Source of the DNA: Streptococcus constellatus
GTDB taxonomy: Bacteria; Bacillota; Bacilli; Lactobacillales; Streptococcaceae
DNA: 64,000 nt
NCBI RefSeq assembly: GCF_902167705.1
Contig: NZ_CABHMZ010000026.1
Coordinates: 107,437 to 171,436 of the forward strand
Direction: 5' to 3'
In this document: positions 25,255-35,787 of the stretch, one piece after another
How the letters are laid out: every line of letters begins with the position of its first letter
Numbering within the stretch: position 1 is the first letter of the stretch
Position numbers and translations under genes: made by a program
Notes under the pieces: model-generated
Databases searched by the model: none
The model's input: only the letters and a program-made list of their open reading frames with translations
What the model was told of the DNA's origin: nothing

Positions 25255-26665
25255 ATTGAAACACAAGCCCATTCTATATACAGCGGTTATATTAGCAATT
25301 CTATTTGTCATTCTGATTGTTTCTGCAATCGGTATGTTTTACTATGCTTTTTCTATCCCGGAGCCGGAGGGACTAAGCCTTGCGTCGTGGCCGCATACGT
25401 TTACTGACAATTTTTCCACTTGGATAGAGGAAAAAGACGGAAATATCGGCGTGGAGCAAATCGGTGTGGAACGCTTGGACGAATACGGCTTGTGGGTGCA
25501 AATCCTTGACGAAAACGGACAGGAAATATATGCACACAACAAACCGGAAAACTACCCGGACGGTTACAGTATGACGGAGCTTGTGGAGTTGACGGAAAGC
25601 GGCTATGAAAACGGAAATACCGTCTTTATCAGCAACGTTACCATATCGGACAGAACGCTTAACTACATTGTGGGCTTCCCTTATGCCATAGGAAAAACTA
25701 TGCTTTACTATAACGGTGAGAATGTGGCGCGGCTGTCACCATTTACAAAAAGTGTAGTGTTCTTTTCCGCTTGCGTGGTTGTGCTTGTTGCCTTTGTTTA
25801 TGCGTTTTGGCTGTCTCGGAAGCTGGCAACGATTATCAACGGCATTAAAAGTATAGCGGCAAATCAATATACACCACTGAAAGAAAGAGGCTTGTTTAGC
25901 GAGATTTACGGTTCTTTGAATGAGATGAATATGAAAATACGCCACAGCGAAAAGGTACAGCAGGAAACTGACCATGCCCGCAAAGAATGGATCGCGAACA
26001 TCACTCATGACTTGAAAACGCCCCTTTCCCCGGTAAAGGGATATGCGGAGCTTCTTGCAGAGGGGCGCAGCCTTGATTTGCCGACGGTACAGGAATACGG
26101 GAAAATCGTATTGAAAAACGTCAATCACATGGAAAAGCTGATAAATGACTTGAAGCTGACCTATCAACTTGAAGCCGGAGCTTTCCCCTTTGCCCCGCAG
26201 GAAATCCGAATTGTGCGTTTTCTAAAAGAGTTGGTAATCGACATTGCAAATGACCCGGCGTTTTCAAAACGAACGATTGCGTTTGAAAGTAGTATGCAGG
26301 AAATGACGCTTGCAGTTGACCCCGATTTGCTGCGCCGCGCAGTCGGGAATATTGTTATCAATGCCCTTGTGCATAACCCTGTCGATACCAAAGTAAAGGT
26401 AACGGTCAATCTCATACCCGGAAACAAGATTGCTGTTTCTGTCCGGGATAACGGCAAAGGCATGGACGAAAAGGAACTGTCCGGCTTGTGGAGCCGCTAT
26501 TACAGAGGGACAAACACCAAAGAGCGACCGGAAAGCAGCGGTCTTGGACTTGCAATCGCAAAACAGATTATCGCACTTCACGGCGGTGATATTTCCGTGG
26601 TAAGCAATCCCGGCTTGGGAACAGAATTTACAATCCTGCTTCCATGTGGAGCAAGCACAAATTAA
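25244..26665 (+). CDS. Sensor histidine kinase (VanS-like)
   Basis: 473 residues. The first membrane helix is at about 8-35 and the second at about 165-190, enclosing an extracellular sensor of roughly 130 residues. These are followed by HAMP, the phospho-accepting His in ANITHDLKTPLS, and an ATPase domain with NALVHNP (N box), DNGKGMD and SSGLGLAIAK (G boxes). It is the partner of the adjacent regulator. The stimulus is unknown; neighbouring transporters in related elements often respond to peptide antimicrobials, which is only an inference here. Confidence 0.93.
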   Translation: MKNKLKHKPILYTAVILAILFVILIVSAIGMFYYAFSIPEPEGLSLASWPHTFTDNFSTWIEEKDGNIGVEQIGVERLDEYGLWVQILDENGQEIYAHNKPENYPDGYSMTELVELTESGYENGNTVFISNVTISDRTLNYIVGFPYAIGKTMLYYNGENVARLSPFTKSVVFFSACVVVLVAFVYAFWLSRKLATIINGIKSIAANQYTPLKERGLFSEIYGSLNEMNMKIRHSEKVQQETDHARKEWIANITHDLKTPLSPVKGYAELLAEGRSLDLPTVQEYGKIVLKNVNHMEKLINDLKLTYQLEAGAFPFAPQEIRIVRFLKELVIDIANDPAFSKRTIAFESSMQEMTLAVDPDLLRRAVGNIVINALVHNPVDTKVKVTVNLIPGNKIAVSVRDNGKGMDEKELSGLWSRYYRGTNTKERPESSGLGLAIAKQIIALHGGDISVVSNPGLGTEFTILLPCGASTN

Positions 26666-26696
26666 GGTTAAATTAAGATACGGCAAAGCCGCCCAT

Positions 26697-26742
26697 AAGG
26701 TAGGTAGTCTATACTATAAGCATAGGCGACCTACCTTTTTTC
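26697..26742 (+). terminator. Hairpin between kinase and ABC genes
   Basis: AAGGTAGGT (26697-26705) pairs with ACCTACCTT (26729-26737), followed by Ts. It can end the two-component transcript. The loop contains TATACT/TATAAG-like -10 sequences, so the region may also carry the promoter of the ABC operon. Confidence 0.65.
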
Positions 26743-26776
26743 TACGCCTATCACAAAGACAAGGAGGTTTTCATAT

Positions 26777-27649
26777 ATGGAATTGCAATTACAGCATTTG
26801 AGCAAATGCTACGGTGCAAAGCAGGCTGTTAATGATGTTAGCACCGTTCTTACTCCGGGGGTATATGGTCTGCTTGGTGCGAACGGTGCGGGCAAGACAA
26901 CTTTAATGCGTATGATTTGCGGTGTTCTAAAGCCTACTTCCGGCAGTATCTGTTTGAACGGAAAGAGCATTGACGAGTTGGGTGAAGATTATTATGCTCA
27001 CTTGGGCTATATGCCGCAGGATTTCGGCTTTTACCCGGATTTTACAGCCCGTGAGTTTATGCTCTATATGGCGGCAGTAAAGGGACTGGATAGGAAAGAA
27101 GCAACGACACGGACGGGGGAATTGTTGAAATTAGTTAATCTGCATGAGGTGGCAGACAAAAAAATTAAGTCCTTTTCCGGCGGTATGAAACAGCGTTTGG
27201 GGATTGCTCAGGCAGAATTGAACGCCCCAGACATTCTCATTTTAGACGAGCCAACCGCAGGACTTGACCCAAAAGAACGTGTCCGCTTCCGCAATCTCAT
27301 ATCTGACTTTGCAAAGGATAAGATTGTTATTCTGTCTACGCATATTGTATCGGACGTTTCCTATATCGCTGATACTATTCTGATGATGAAAGACGGTACA
27401 TTTTTACTGCAAGAGCCTATGGCTACTATCACAGACAGTATAAACGGCAAGGTATGGGAACTTTTGGTGAGCGACCGGGAAGCAGCAGAATACAGCAGAC
27501 GCTTTTCCGTTGTTAATCTGCACCATGAAAACGGCAATGTGCGGTTACGTATGATACATGATACATCTCCGGCCGCCGACGCTATCACCGTACCGCCGAG
27601 CTTGGAGGATTTGTTTTTATACCACTTCGGAGAAGAAAGGGGCGAATGA
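26777..27649 (+). CDS. ABC transporter ATP-binding protein
   Basis: 290 residues. Walker A is GLLGANGAGKTTLMR, the Q-loop region YMPQDFGFYP, the signature FSGGMKQRLGIAQ, and Walker B ILILDEPTAGLDP with H-loop STHIVSDV. It pairs with the permease starting 5 bases after its stop. Drug or lantibiotic-type export is suggested by the adjacent two-component system, but no substrate can be named. AAGGAGG lies before ATG. Confidence 0.94.
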   Translation: MELQLQHLSKCYGAKQAVNDVSTVLTPGVYGLLGANGAGKTTLMRMICGVLKPTSGSICLNGKSIDELGEDYYAHLGYMPQDFGFYPDFTAREFMLYMAAVKGLDRKEATTRTGELLKLVNLHEVADKKIKSFSGGMKQRLGIAQAELNAPDILILDEPTAGLDPKERVRFRNLISDFAKDKIVILSTHIVSDVSYIADTILMMKDGTFLLQEPMATITDSINGKVWELLVSDREAAEYSRRFSVVNLHHENGNVRLRMIHDTSPAADAITVPPSLEDLFLYHFGEERGE

Positions 27650-27653
27650 AACA

Positions 27654-28880
27654 ATGCTTATTAAATACGAATTTTTGAAAATCCTGCGTAAAAAATCGAC
27701 GCTTATCGTCATGGTTGCAAGTTTGCTTGTAACTGCAATTTTATTTGGTTTACCGATTTTGCGGTATCAGACTTACAATCAAGAAGGTGTAATCACTGGC
27801 CTTGCGGGTATTGAATATGAAAAGGAACAAGCAGAAAATTATTCTGTTCCTTTAACAGATGAATATATCACTGAAACAATCCGGGAAGTACAGCAGCTTT
27901 TTGAAAATCCTGATAATGTGGGATATGACGGTTATGAACAGTTTTTGGTTGACAGCGCATATTGGGACGGTATCGCCCCACGGGAACGTCTGCTAAATAT
28001 GATTGCGAAAAACTATGTCAATCCAAACGAAAGCGCGGGGTATAGCTCATTAGCAGATTTGGATATTTCAGAGGGCGCGGATTTTTACGCTGCAAGACAG
28101 GAAAAAATCGAAAAGCTACTTAATACCGCTTCCCGTGAATTGTCCGAGAAACAGAAAAACTATTGGCAGGATATGAACAGTAAGGTTGATGAACCTTTTC
28201 AGTATGGGTATTACGAGGGATGGGAAATCATCATTAGCAGCTTTGAATTGCTGATGTTTGCGCTACTGGCGGTCTGTATCGTGATTGCCCCTGTCTTTTC
28301 CGGCGAGTATGAAGCCGGAACGGACGCGGTAATATTATCCGCAAAATACGGAAAAACGAAACTAACAACAGCTAAAATTGTAGCCTCCTATCTGTTCGGT
28401 GCGCTTGCTTTTACGCTTCATGTAATTGTTGCGTTTTGTCTGCCTCTTGCAGCATTTGGCTTTGACGGTTGGGATTTGTCGCTGCAAATCGTAAACACGA
28501 CTATACCGTACCCGTGGACATTCCTGCAAGCTGTCCTTGTGAATTTGGGAGTAGTTTACCTTGTGCTGTTCGCCATGCTTGGCTTGACGCTTCTGCTGTC
28601 GGCAAAGATGAAAAGCTCGTACCTTGTGCTTATTGTGCTTGTGCCTATCCTGTTTATTCCGCTGTTTCTCTCACCAAACGGAACAACGGGCGCATATAAC
28701 TTGACTCTATTCCTACTCCCGTACCGTTCCACCGTGCCGGAGATTGGAAAATATATCTCCTATCAGCTTGGCGGGCTTGTCTTGGACGCATTTACCATGA
28801 GGGCTATTCTGTATGCGATACTTACTGCGGTTATGCTTCCCCTTGCAAGGCTTGGGTTTAAGAAACATCAAGTCGGATAA
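27654..28880 (+). CDS. ABC transporter permease (ABC-2 type)
   Basis: 408 residues from ATG 27654 (AAAGGGGC upstream). One N-terminal membrane helix (IVMVASLLVTAILFGLPIL), a long extracellular loop of about 150 residues, then five or six helices including LLMFALLAVCIVIAPVFSGEYEAGTDAVIL. This is the ABC-2 permease plan; the GEYEAGTDAVILSA stretch is typical. It forms the transporter with the preceding ATPase. Confidence 0.9.
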   Translation: MLIKYEFLKILRKKSTLIVMVASLLVTAILFGLPILRYQTYNQEGVITGLAGIEYEKEQAENYSVPLTDEYITETIREVQQLFENPDNVGYDGYEQFLVDSAYWDGIAPRERLLNMIAKNYVNPNESAGYSSLADLDISEGADFYAARQEKIEKLLNTASRELSEKQKNYWQDMNSKVDEPFQYGYYEGWEIIISSFELLMFALLAVCIVIAPVFSGEYEAGTDAVILSAKYGKTKLTTAKIVASYLFGALAFTLHVIVAFCLPLAAFGFDGWDLSLQIVNTTIPYPWTFLQAVLVNLGVVYLVLFAMLGLTLLLSAKMKSSYLVLIVLVPILFIPLFLSPNGTTGAYNLTLFLLPYRSTVPEIGKYISYQLGGLVLDAFTMRAILYAILTAVMLPLARLGFKKHQVG

Positions 28881-28890
28881 GGAGGGGGCT

Positions 28891-29262
28891 ATGAAAAAGA
28901 AAAAGCCTATTATTTTTGCGGCGTTAGTTGTTGCTGCTATTGTAGTAATCGCGGTAATATTGCAATCGTCTAATTGGTCTAATCTTTCCTATGAAGCGGT
29001 TGTGCAGGAAACTGTTACAATGTCTAACGGGGAAATCCGTCTGATTGTAGAACGCACAACAGAAATCTACGGAAATCCTTTAAACTCTCTGCATATCAGT
29101 GAAGATACAAAATTACTTGATATGGACGGTAGCACAATTTCTGTCGAGGACTTAAAGCCGGGATATAAGGTTAAAGTTACTTTAAAAGACTCTTTTACAG
29201 AAGAAACGCCATATTACTATCCGATTGTTTATGAGATTGTATTGATTGACGTTAATCCTTGA
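28891..29262 (+). CDS. Small membrane-anchored protein of the ABC operon
   Basis: 123 residues from ATG 28891, with AAGGAGGGGG upstream. One N-terminal helix (IIFAALVVAAIVVIAVIL) anchors an extracellular domain of about 95 residues with beta-strand character (ISVEDLKPGYKVKVTL). Unknown family. As the last gene of the ABC operon it may assist the transporter or act as an immunity factor; that is inference. Confidence 0.75.
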   Translation: MKKKKPIIFAALVVAAIVVIAVILQSSNWSNLSYEAVVQETVTMSNGEIRLIVERTTEIYGNPLNSLHISEDTKLLDMDGSTISVEDLKPGYKVKVTLKDSFTEETPYYYPIVYEIVLIDVNP

Positions 29263-29736
29263 TATGGAAAAACAAGCTGCCGGACGACGGCAAAGAAAAA
29301 AAGCCGTCGTGCAGCAGCCATATTTTCACGCGCTTATTTTATCTCGGCGGCTTTGATTTTTCAGAGCCGCCGTGTCTTTTCGTCAATCTATCCCAAACTT
29401 GCGACGACCCGGACACCGTGAACTGACACGGCGGCATTTAGGAGGTTGCAGCCGTGTCTAATTTTGTATTCCATAATACCCATGAGCTTCATCAATTAAA
29501 AAAAGCATAGCTCCACCTCCGGGTAAGTCTACCTATGAGTATGAACTGTCAAATCATCTGAATACTTTTTACATTTCCTTTGCGTCCGTCTGCGCCTTGC
29601 AGACGGGCGCATTTTGCGTTTTTCAAAACTTTTTTGAAAAACTTTTCTATTCCGTTTGGCAAATTTGCGGCACGTCCGTGGAAGGCAGCCGAAAGGGGAT
29701 AAATAACCCGCCCCCGGGACGAAAGGGGGTGAGAAC
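29263..29736. other. 474-base intergenic region with three hairpins
   Basis: Contains a hairpin ACGACGGC/GCCGTCGT with outer GCTGC/GCAGC arms (29276-29315), a terminator at 29345-29380, and GACACGGC/GCCGTGTC (about 29423-29457). An 18-codon frame starting GTG SNFVFHNTHEL, with AGGAGG upstream, lies at about 29455-29511; it may be a remnant or a leader peptide. No larger gene is convincing. Confidence 0.5.
29345..29380 (+). terminator. Terminator downstream of the ABC operon
   Basis: CGGCGGCT (29345-29352) pairs with AGCCGCCG (29365-29372), followed by TGTCTTTT. Confidence 0.6.
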
Positions 29737-30177
29737 ATGGATTACCCTAATCGGTTGGAATGGCAGACGAGATGTGAGTTTAACGCGTACTGCAAACACA
29801 CGCTACGCAACGAACTGATTGACGCCTGCCGGGAAAGCAAAAGTCGGCGAAAGCACGAAGTCAACTTTTCAGACCTTGCCCCGCATGAGGAAAAGCAGCT
29901 TTATACCGTTGACAGATATTTTGTCAATGAGGACGAGGACGCTTTTTGTGCGGGCGGTTTGAAGATTACGGCGAAGCTGCTTGCCGAAGCAATGCACTCC
30001 CTGCCGGAAGAAAAACGGCAAGCCGTTTTACTGTATTACTTTTTCAGCATGACCGACGCTGAAATCGCGGAGCTTATGAAAGTACCCCGCAGCACAGTAC
30101 AGTATAGACGGACAAGCTCTTTTGAACTGCTAAAACGATATTTGGAGGAACGCGCTGATGAATGGAACGAATTGTAA
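29737..30177 (+). CDS. Sigma-70 family RNA polymerase sigma factor-like protein
   Basis: 146 residues. The C-terminal region 4 (LAEAMHSLPEEKRQAVLLYYFFSMTDAEIAELM, then VPRSTVQYRRTSSF) is a clear sigma-70 region 4 helix-turn-helix; region 2 is degenerate. GGGGGTGAG precedes the ATG. It overlaps the next gene by 20 bases. Such small sigma-like proteins are common near the recombinase end of Tn1549/Tn916-type elements and probably control excision or transfer genes. Confidence 0.88.
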   Translation: MDYPNRLEWQTRCEFNAYCKHTLRNELIDACRESKSRRKHEVNFSDLAPHEEKQLYTVDRYFVNEDEDAFCAGGLKITAKLLAEAMHSLPEEKRQAVLLYYFFSMTDAEIAELMKVPRSTVQYRRTSSFELLKRYLEERADEWNEL

Positions 30178-30409
30178 TGACAATGAGCGCGGCTTATTAC
30201 CCTACCCGGTCATTTTAGCCGCGACAAAGGGCGACCCCGACGCCATGAAAATTGTGGTGCAGCACTACCAAAGCTACATAGCCCACCTGTCTATGCGGAA
30301 AATCCGTGACGAAAGCGGCAATACCTATTACGGCGTAGACGAGGACTTGCGGGAACGGCTGCAAGCAAAGCTCATGCGGGCTGTCCTATCCTTTAAGACA
30401 GAGAAGTAA
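30158..30409 (+). CDS. Helix-turn-helix (HTH_16-like) conjugative element protein
   Basis: 83 residues. PVILAATKGDPDAMKIVVQHY and DEDLRERLQAKLMRAV match the short helix-turn-helix protein found just after the sigma factor in Tn916/Tn1549 relatives. It starts inside the sigma gene, suggesting coupled translation. Regulatory role inferred. Confidence 0.82.
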   Translation: MNGTNCNDNERGLLPYPVILAATKGDPDAMKIVVQHYQSYIAHLSMRKIRDESGNTYYGVDEDLRERLQAKLMRAVLSFKTEK

Positions 30410-30872
30410 AAACGCGAAGTGTTCCACCCCTTTCCGCTTTGCGTATTCCAGTCTTTTGAACCTTGAAAAAGAAAGCGACGCAAGATAACGGCGACGCAGC
30501 ATAGGGCAAATCAGATACGTTCCTTTTGCGCCGAGCCATGCGGCGGGTGCGCTATGACGCGACCCCGGCGGGACTTCCCTCCCCGGATTGCCGAGCGACC
30601 AACACCGACGCCGGAAAACAGGCACAGCAGCCTGTCGGCGACGACGCGCAAAATACATAATGATACTCCCTTATAGCCACAGTCCGAGCGTTAAAAGCGT
30701 CGCAGGCAATGGGTAGGGCTGCGCGAGAACCGCGCAGGGGTGCAATTCCCGTGAGGTTAAGAAGCTAATTGACCGTCTGATTAAAGCTCCTTTATAAATT
30801 ACCGGGAATAGTGGACTTGCCACTATTCATAAACTGAACTATTAAACGAGCGAAAGAAAGGGGGCTTTTCTT
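30410..30872. other. 463-base noncoding region with stable hairpins
   Basis: No convincing gene. Structure is notable: CTGCGCG/CGCGCAG, a GGGG...CCC element right after it, and the perfect GAATAGTGG/CCACTATTC stem near 30808-30830. The region precedes the tnpW-like gene and may be a structured leader or recombination-related DNA. I do not recognise a known riboswitch. Confidence 0.4.
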
Positions 30873-31040
30873 TTGTCGCAAAATCAATCTTCCGTTACCA
30901 CAACGGAACACAAAATTGGAAAAGTTACTTATCTTGTATGTTCGGCGCAGAGTGAACGAGCGACGGATACACTCGATAAAAAGATAAAAAAGCTCATTCG
31001 TAAAGATATGGAGCTAAACGCCGCAAACGCCCGAAAATAG
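30873..31040 (+). CDS. TnpW family transposon-encoded protein
   Basis: 55 residues with TTG start (GAAAGGGGGC upstream). HKIGKVTYLVCSAQSERATDTLDKKIKKLI matches the TnpW-type small protein placed before the recombinase in Clostridial elements. A terminator follows immediately, its first arm lying within the last codons. Function unknown; an accessory of recombination or its regulation is possible. Confidence 0.75.
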   Translation: MSQNQSSVTTTEHKIGKVTYLVCSAQSERATDTLDKKIKKLIRKDMELNAANARK

Positions 31041-31050
31041 GGCGTTTTTT
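31026..31050 (+). terminator. Terminator after the TnpW-like gene
   Basis: AACGCCC (31026-31032) pairs with GGGCGTT (31040-31046), followed by six Ts. It separates the recombinase from upstream transcription. Confidence 0.8.
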
Positions 31051-31059
31051 CATATTTAG

Positions 31060-32817
<1,758 letters not shown>

Positions 32818-32830
32818 CATATATCAAAAA

Positions 32831-32883
32831 GAGGTAAGATAACCGCCCCTACAAAAAAGGTTACGTTATCTTACCTCAACAAA
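32831..32883. other. Right attachment site of the ICE (attR) with nested inverted repeats
   Basis: GAGGTAAGATAAC (32831-32843) is inverted perfectly as GTTATCTTACCTC (32865-32877). The second arm is also the partner of the left-end arm at 1770-1784. The core CAAA (32880-32883) is followed by host GGTTGTTCC. The hairpin could also terminate the recombinase transcript. Three recombinase-arm-like sequences therefore flank the crossover in the circular form. Confidence 0.85.
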
Positions 32884-33063
32884 GGTTGTTCCGCTAACTC
32901 CGTCATCGGTATAGTGATAGATATTTGCAAAGCCGTTTCTTTTGGCATAACTTTCAAGTAATTGCTTTTGATTGGTAATGGAATTGCTTTCTCCTTGCAT
33001 TTCATCATCACGACTTAAACGCTCATAAAGGGCTGTTTGTCCTGTTCTTTTCGTATTTGACAT
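32884..33063 (-). pseudogene. Resident serine recombinase, N-terminal part (split by the ICE)
   Basis: It encodes the first 60 residues, up to DDGVSGTT; the adjoining Phe codon falls within the shared CAAA core at 32880-32883. The catalytic serine lies in YERLSRDDE. Beyond the core, translation runs only VEVR before a stop in ICE sequence. GGAAAGGAGG lies before the ATG. It is the missing front half of the gene at 303-1766; see there. It begins 41 bases after the truncated VirD4 gene. Confidence 0.93.
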
Positions 33064-33104
33064 GAGAATTACCTCCTTTCCAAGTTTTATTATTTTCTCT
33101 GTCC

Positions 33105-33710
33105 CTATAAGGTTAATCCTTTGGGGTCCGTGACCACATAACTGATATATTTTCCCATCTGCATCAGATTTGGTTTTACATAAAACCGGGTCTTTCCGGA
33201 ACCAGATCCGCCAATTACAATCACGTTCTTGTTCCTTGCAAATTTCGGATTCTTGGGTCTGCCGTTCATAGTCAGCCGTTCGGTCATGGTAAGGAGAATA
33301 TTGTTCTCAAATATTGGGTCGATAAAGGGTGCAATGTCTTTTGCTGTCCCCCATCTAGCCGAACCATACTCCACTCCCTGCCGGAACTTTTTGGCATTTT
33401 TCCCTTTTAGATAAACCATGAGCTTCACTCCCACGGCTCCGGTCAACCCAACCAGCAATTCATTTTTATGCATACTTGGAAGAATCCTGCTAAATGCCAG
33501 CTGGAAATTCAAGATCAGCACCATCAGTCTTTCTATCATGGAATTACCTGCACAGTATTGATACAACCATGCCAGCTTATTTCCCACATAAAAAATCATG
33601 ATATACGGAAGATTCAGTAAAATAATCCGAAGCAGCTTATGTACATCTACCGGCGGTAATCTCTCCAGGTACCCTTTTCCTACACCAAGCAACTTCTGTA
33701 ATCTGCTCAT
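33105..33710 (-). pseudogene. Truncated VirD4-like coupling protein
   Basis: 201 residues homologous to the first third of 3863-5644: membrane segments, KGKNAKKFRQGVEYGSARWG, Walker A GGSGSGKTRFYVKP, then ends at VTDPKGLTL. The ATPase core and Walker B are gone. The break is where the intact protein continues through DPKGTVLIECGK. A deletion has fused this point to the recombinase promoter region, so the protein cannot act as a motor. It overlaps pcfB by 4 bases as in the ICE. Confidence 0.9.
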
Positions 33711-34234
33711 AATGACGGCTCTTTCTCCTTTCCTTTTGTTTTCTCCAGTTCTCTGTGTTTTGCAAGAGACTGGGTGATCGCCTTCTGCAACTTCTTCCTT
33801 ACAGATGATTTCTTGTCCTTATTCAACGTCTGTCCTGTATATTCCTTAAAAGCGGCAGTCATCACATCGGCATCCCTTGCCTTAAAGAACACATAATATC
33901 TTGGCGGGTCAGCAGTCACATCTTTTTTCAGACTGAAATCAATGCTGTACTTTTTGGCTACCCGTTCAAAAGACTTGATGTTTCCATCTGTGATCTCAAT
34001 GTTGGACAGCTGTACATTCTGCTTCATCAACTTATCAAGGCTCTGTTTTCCCTTGTAGGTCTTATCCTCCTTTTCCTTCTGGGGCTGTTTCTGGTTTGTT
34101 TTCTGTCCCTGCTGTTTTTTCTCCTGCTCCATCTTTGCAAGAGCCTTTACCATGGCAGCTTTCAGCAAGTTGGCAGTGACCTTGCCACAGCGGATACAAA
34201 GTGAGACTGTTTTCTCATTCACTTCATCCTGCAA
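33707..34234 (-). CDS. PcfB family protein of the resident element
   Basis: 175 residues with a TTG start. SNIEITDGNIKSFERVAKKYSIDFSLKKD and YYVFFKARDADVMTAAF parallel the ICE copy at 3390-3866; this one has an added Gln/Lys-rich insert (about residues 37-60). Intact, but with VirD4 truncated its partner is lost, unless it serves another element in trans. Confidence 0.83.
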   Translation of the reverse strand: MQDEVNEKTVSLCIRCGKVTANLLKAAMVKALAKMEQEKKQQGQKTNQKQPQKEKEDKTYKGKQSLDKLMKQNVQLSNIEITDGNIKSFERVAKKYSIDFSLKKDVTADPPRYYVFFKARDADVMTAAFKEYTGQTLNKDKKSSVRKKLQKAITQSLAKHRELEKTKGKEKEPSL

Positions 34235-34598
34235 TCACACCACGCCCTTTCTTTTCTCGTTGCTGTCTTAAAAAAGCCAAAACTTTCTCATAGCTGTCAT
34301 ACCCCTGTGCTATCAGCTCCTCACTGTATGCAAATAGTTCCTCGACAACCTTTCCGATTTCGTCTCTTGCTACTCCATTTGCAATTCGAACAATCTGGAA
34401 ATAATGTCCTTCTCCCACACACCATAAATAGATAGTTGCTTTCTTCTTCTGGCTTGTGGTATAAACTCCGCTTATCTCCACATCAAACCCATTTCCAAAA
34501 TCTCTGTAAATACAGGTTTCCAAATCAATATCCTGTACTTTGTAATCACCACCCAAGCTGTCACACAGTTCTTGAATCGCTTTATCTTTCTTTGTCAC
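34224..34598 (-). CDS. Unknown protein of the resident element
   Basis: 124 residues between repA and pcfB, occupying the position of DUF5348 in the ICE but not resembling it. It has a mixed alpha/beta look (YTTSQKKKATIYLWCVGEGHYFQIVRI) with a basic C-terminus. The family is not recognised. It overlaps pcfB by 11 bases. Confidence 0.65.
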   Translation of the reverse strand: MTKKDKAIQELCDSLGGDYKVQDIDLETCIYRDFGNGFDVEISGVYTTSQKKKATIYLWCVGEGHYFQIVRIANGVARDEIGKVVEELFAYSEELIAQGYDSYEKVLAFLRQQREKKGRGVIAG

Positions 34599-34622
34599 TT
34601 TGATACCTCCTTTACTTCCGGT

Positions 34623-35536
34623 TTATTCTTCACTTCCGCCATACATATCGTGCTGTACCAGTGCGGAATAATAATTGCTGATCGTAAGTGGTGCGTTATA
34701 TAAAACTGTCAGTAAATACTGCCGGATATTGATTACCTTACTGGTGTTCTCCTTCAAGCATTTCAGGACAAACCGGATGTGTTCAGAATTTAGTTTCAAA
34801 AACTGACTTTTAACCACATCCTTTGGCTTTCTGTCCCCACCAATCCGTATCATTTCCTGTTCGGAACAGACAGTATCCACAATCAGTTCCACAATCTCGT
34901 TCAGCATATCCCGGTTACACACATCAACCAGATATTCATACCCAATGTTGGTCAAGATCACCTGATGATATAGTTCTCTTTCCATTCGTTTCCTGTGCAT
35001 TTCTTCACTTTCTTCAGAATAGAAAGAAAGATACTCAGTATCACTCCTATCAGTGTCACTTATTTCAGTCTTATTATCCTCAGTATCATTACCCGGCATT
35101 TCTGACATATCTGTACCTGTCATTTTGACATTTCCAGAAATGTCATTTTGACGTGTCTGGATATTCCTTTTATACATATCCTGTTGCGTACATTTGCGTA
35201 CATAAATCCTATCCGGTCTTCCTAACCCCTGCCGTATCCTCGTAATCAATCCAATTCCTTTCCGACTGTCAAGCTCTGCTAACAGATTCCCTACCTTTTT
35301 CAAGCCACATCCCATCATGCCGGAGATCTGCTCCTGGGAAAAATAGATATATACCTTTCCCTCTTCATCCAGCCACCGGTTCTTTATAGATAGCTGCATA
35401 CGGTCAAGCAAAAGTCCATAAAGCAATTTCGCTTCACAGGAAAGGCTCTTAAACTGCGTATTGGTAAAAAGGACTTTAGGCACACGGTAAAAAGAATAGG
35501 ACTCCGCTTCTTCACCGTAATGATACGGAAATTCAT
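34623..35536 (-). pseudogene. Resident-element replication initiator with a frameshift near the start
   Basis: The frame encodes FYRVPKVLFTNTQFKSLSCEAKLLYGLLLDRM, a RepA_N initiator, and a C-terminal part with LNEIVELIVDTVC and LNSEHIRFVLKCL as in the ICE copy. In the GTG-started version (35483) the conserved front is missing. That front (YHYGEEAESYSFYR) is present upstream in the same frame but without a start; the ATG at 35536 (MNF) is one base out of phase. One missing base after MNF restores a normal N-terminus of about 304 residues. Translation from GTG 35483 (286 residues) is the alternative. Confidence 0.7.
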
Positions 35537-35541
35537 ATGTA

Positions 35542-35787
35542 TTATCCTGTGTTCCGATGTTCCTTCACTTCTTTCATAGCCTTCACAATGCAGTAACCCA
35601 GACAGGGAGTATGTTTTCCATAAGGACAGCCTTCACATGGCTCCCAGTGAGTTACCTTCCTGCGAAGTGGCGGAGAAGAAATACGATAAAAACATTCTTT
35701 CCTTTTGCATTTCTTTCTCCCTACACTAAAGAAGTAACAATACGCACAGTCCGAAGGCTTATCACTTGCATACCCTACTTCTGTCAT
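35542..35787 (-). CDS. Cysteine-rich small protein
   Basis: 81 residues with a CAYCYFFSVGRKKCKRKEC motif and a later CEGCPYGKHTPCLGYC, suggesting zinc binding. It overlaps the upstream 52-residue membrane protein gene. Family not recognised; it resembles small Cys-rich proteins carried by Lachnospiraceae conjugative elements. Confidence 0.65.
   Translation of the reverse strand: MTEVGYASDKPSDCAYCYFFSVGRKKCKRKECFYRISSPPLRRKVTHWEPCEGCPYGKHTPCLGYCIVKAMKEVKEHRNTG

Noticed and set aside
24550..26665. Vancomycin-resistance (vanRS) operon
   Set aside because: The pair is VanR/VanS-like in family only; no vanH, vanA/B ligase, vanX or vanY gene follows, only an ABC transporter.
30661..30870. Cobalamin or other known riboswitch
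   Set aside because: The GC hairpins do not include the conserved core of any class I can recognise, and the downstream gene is a mobile-element gene.
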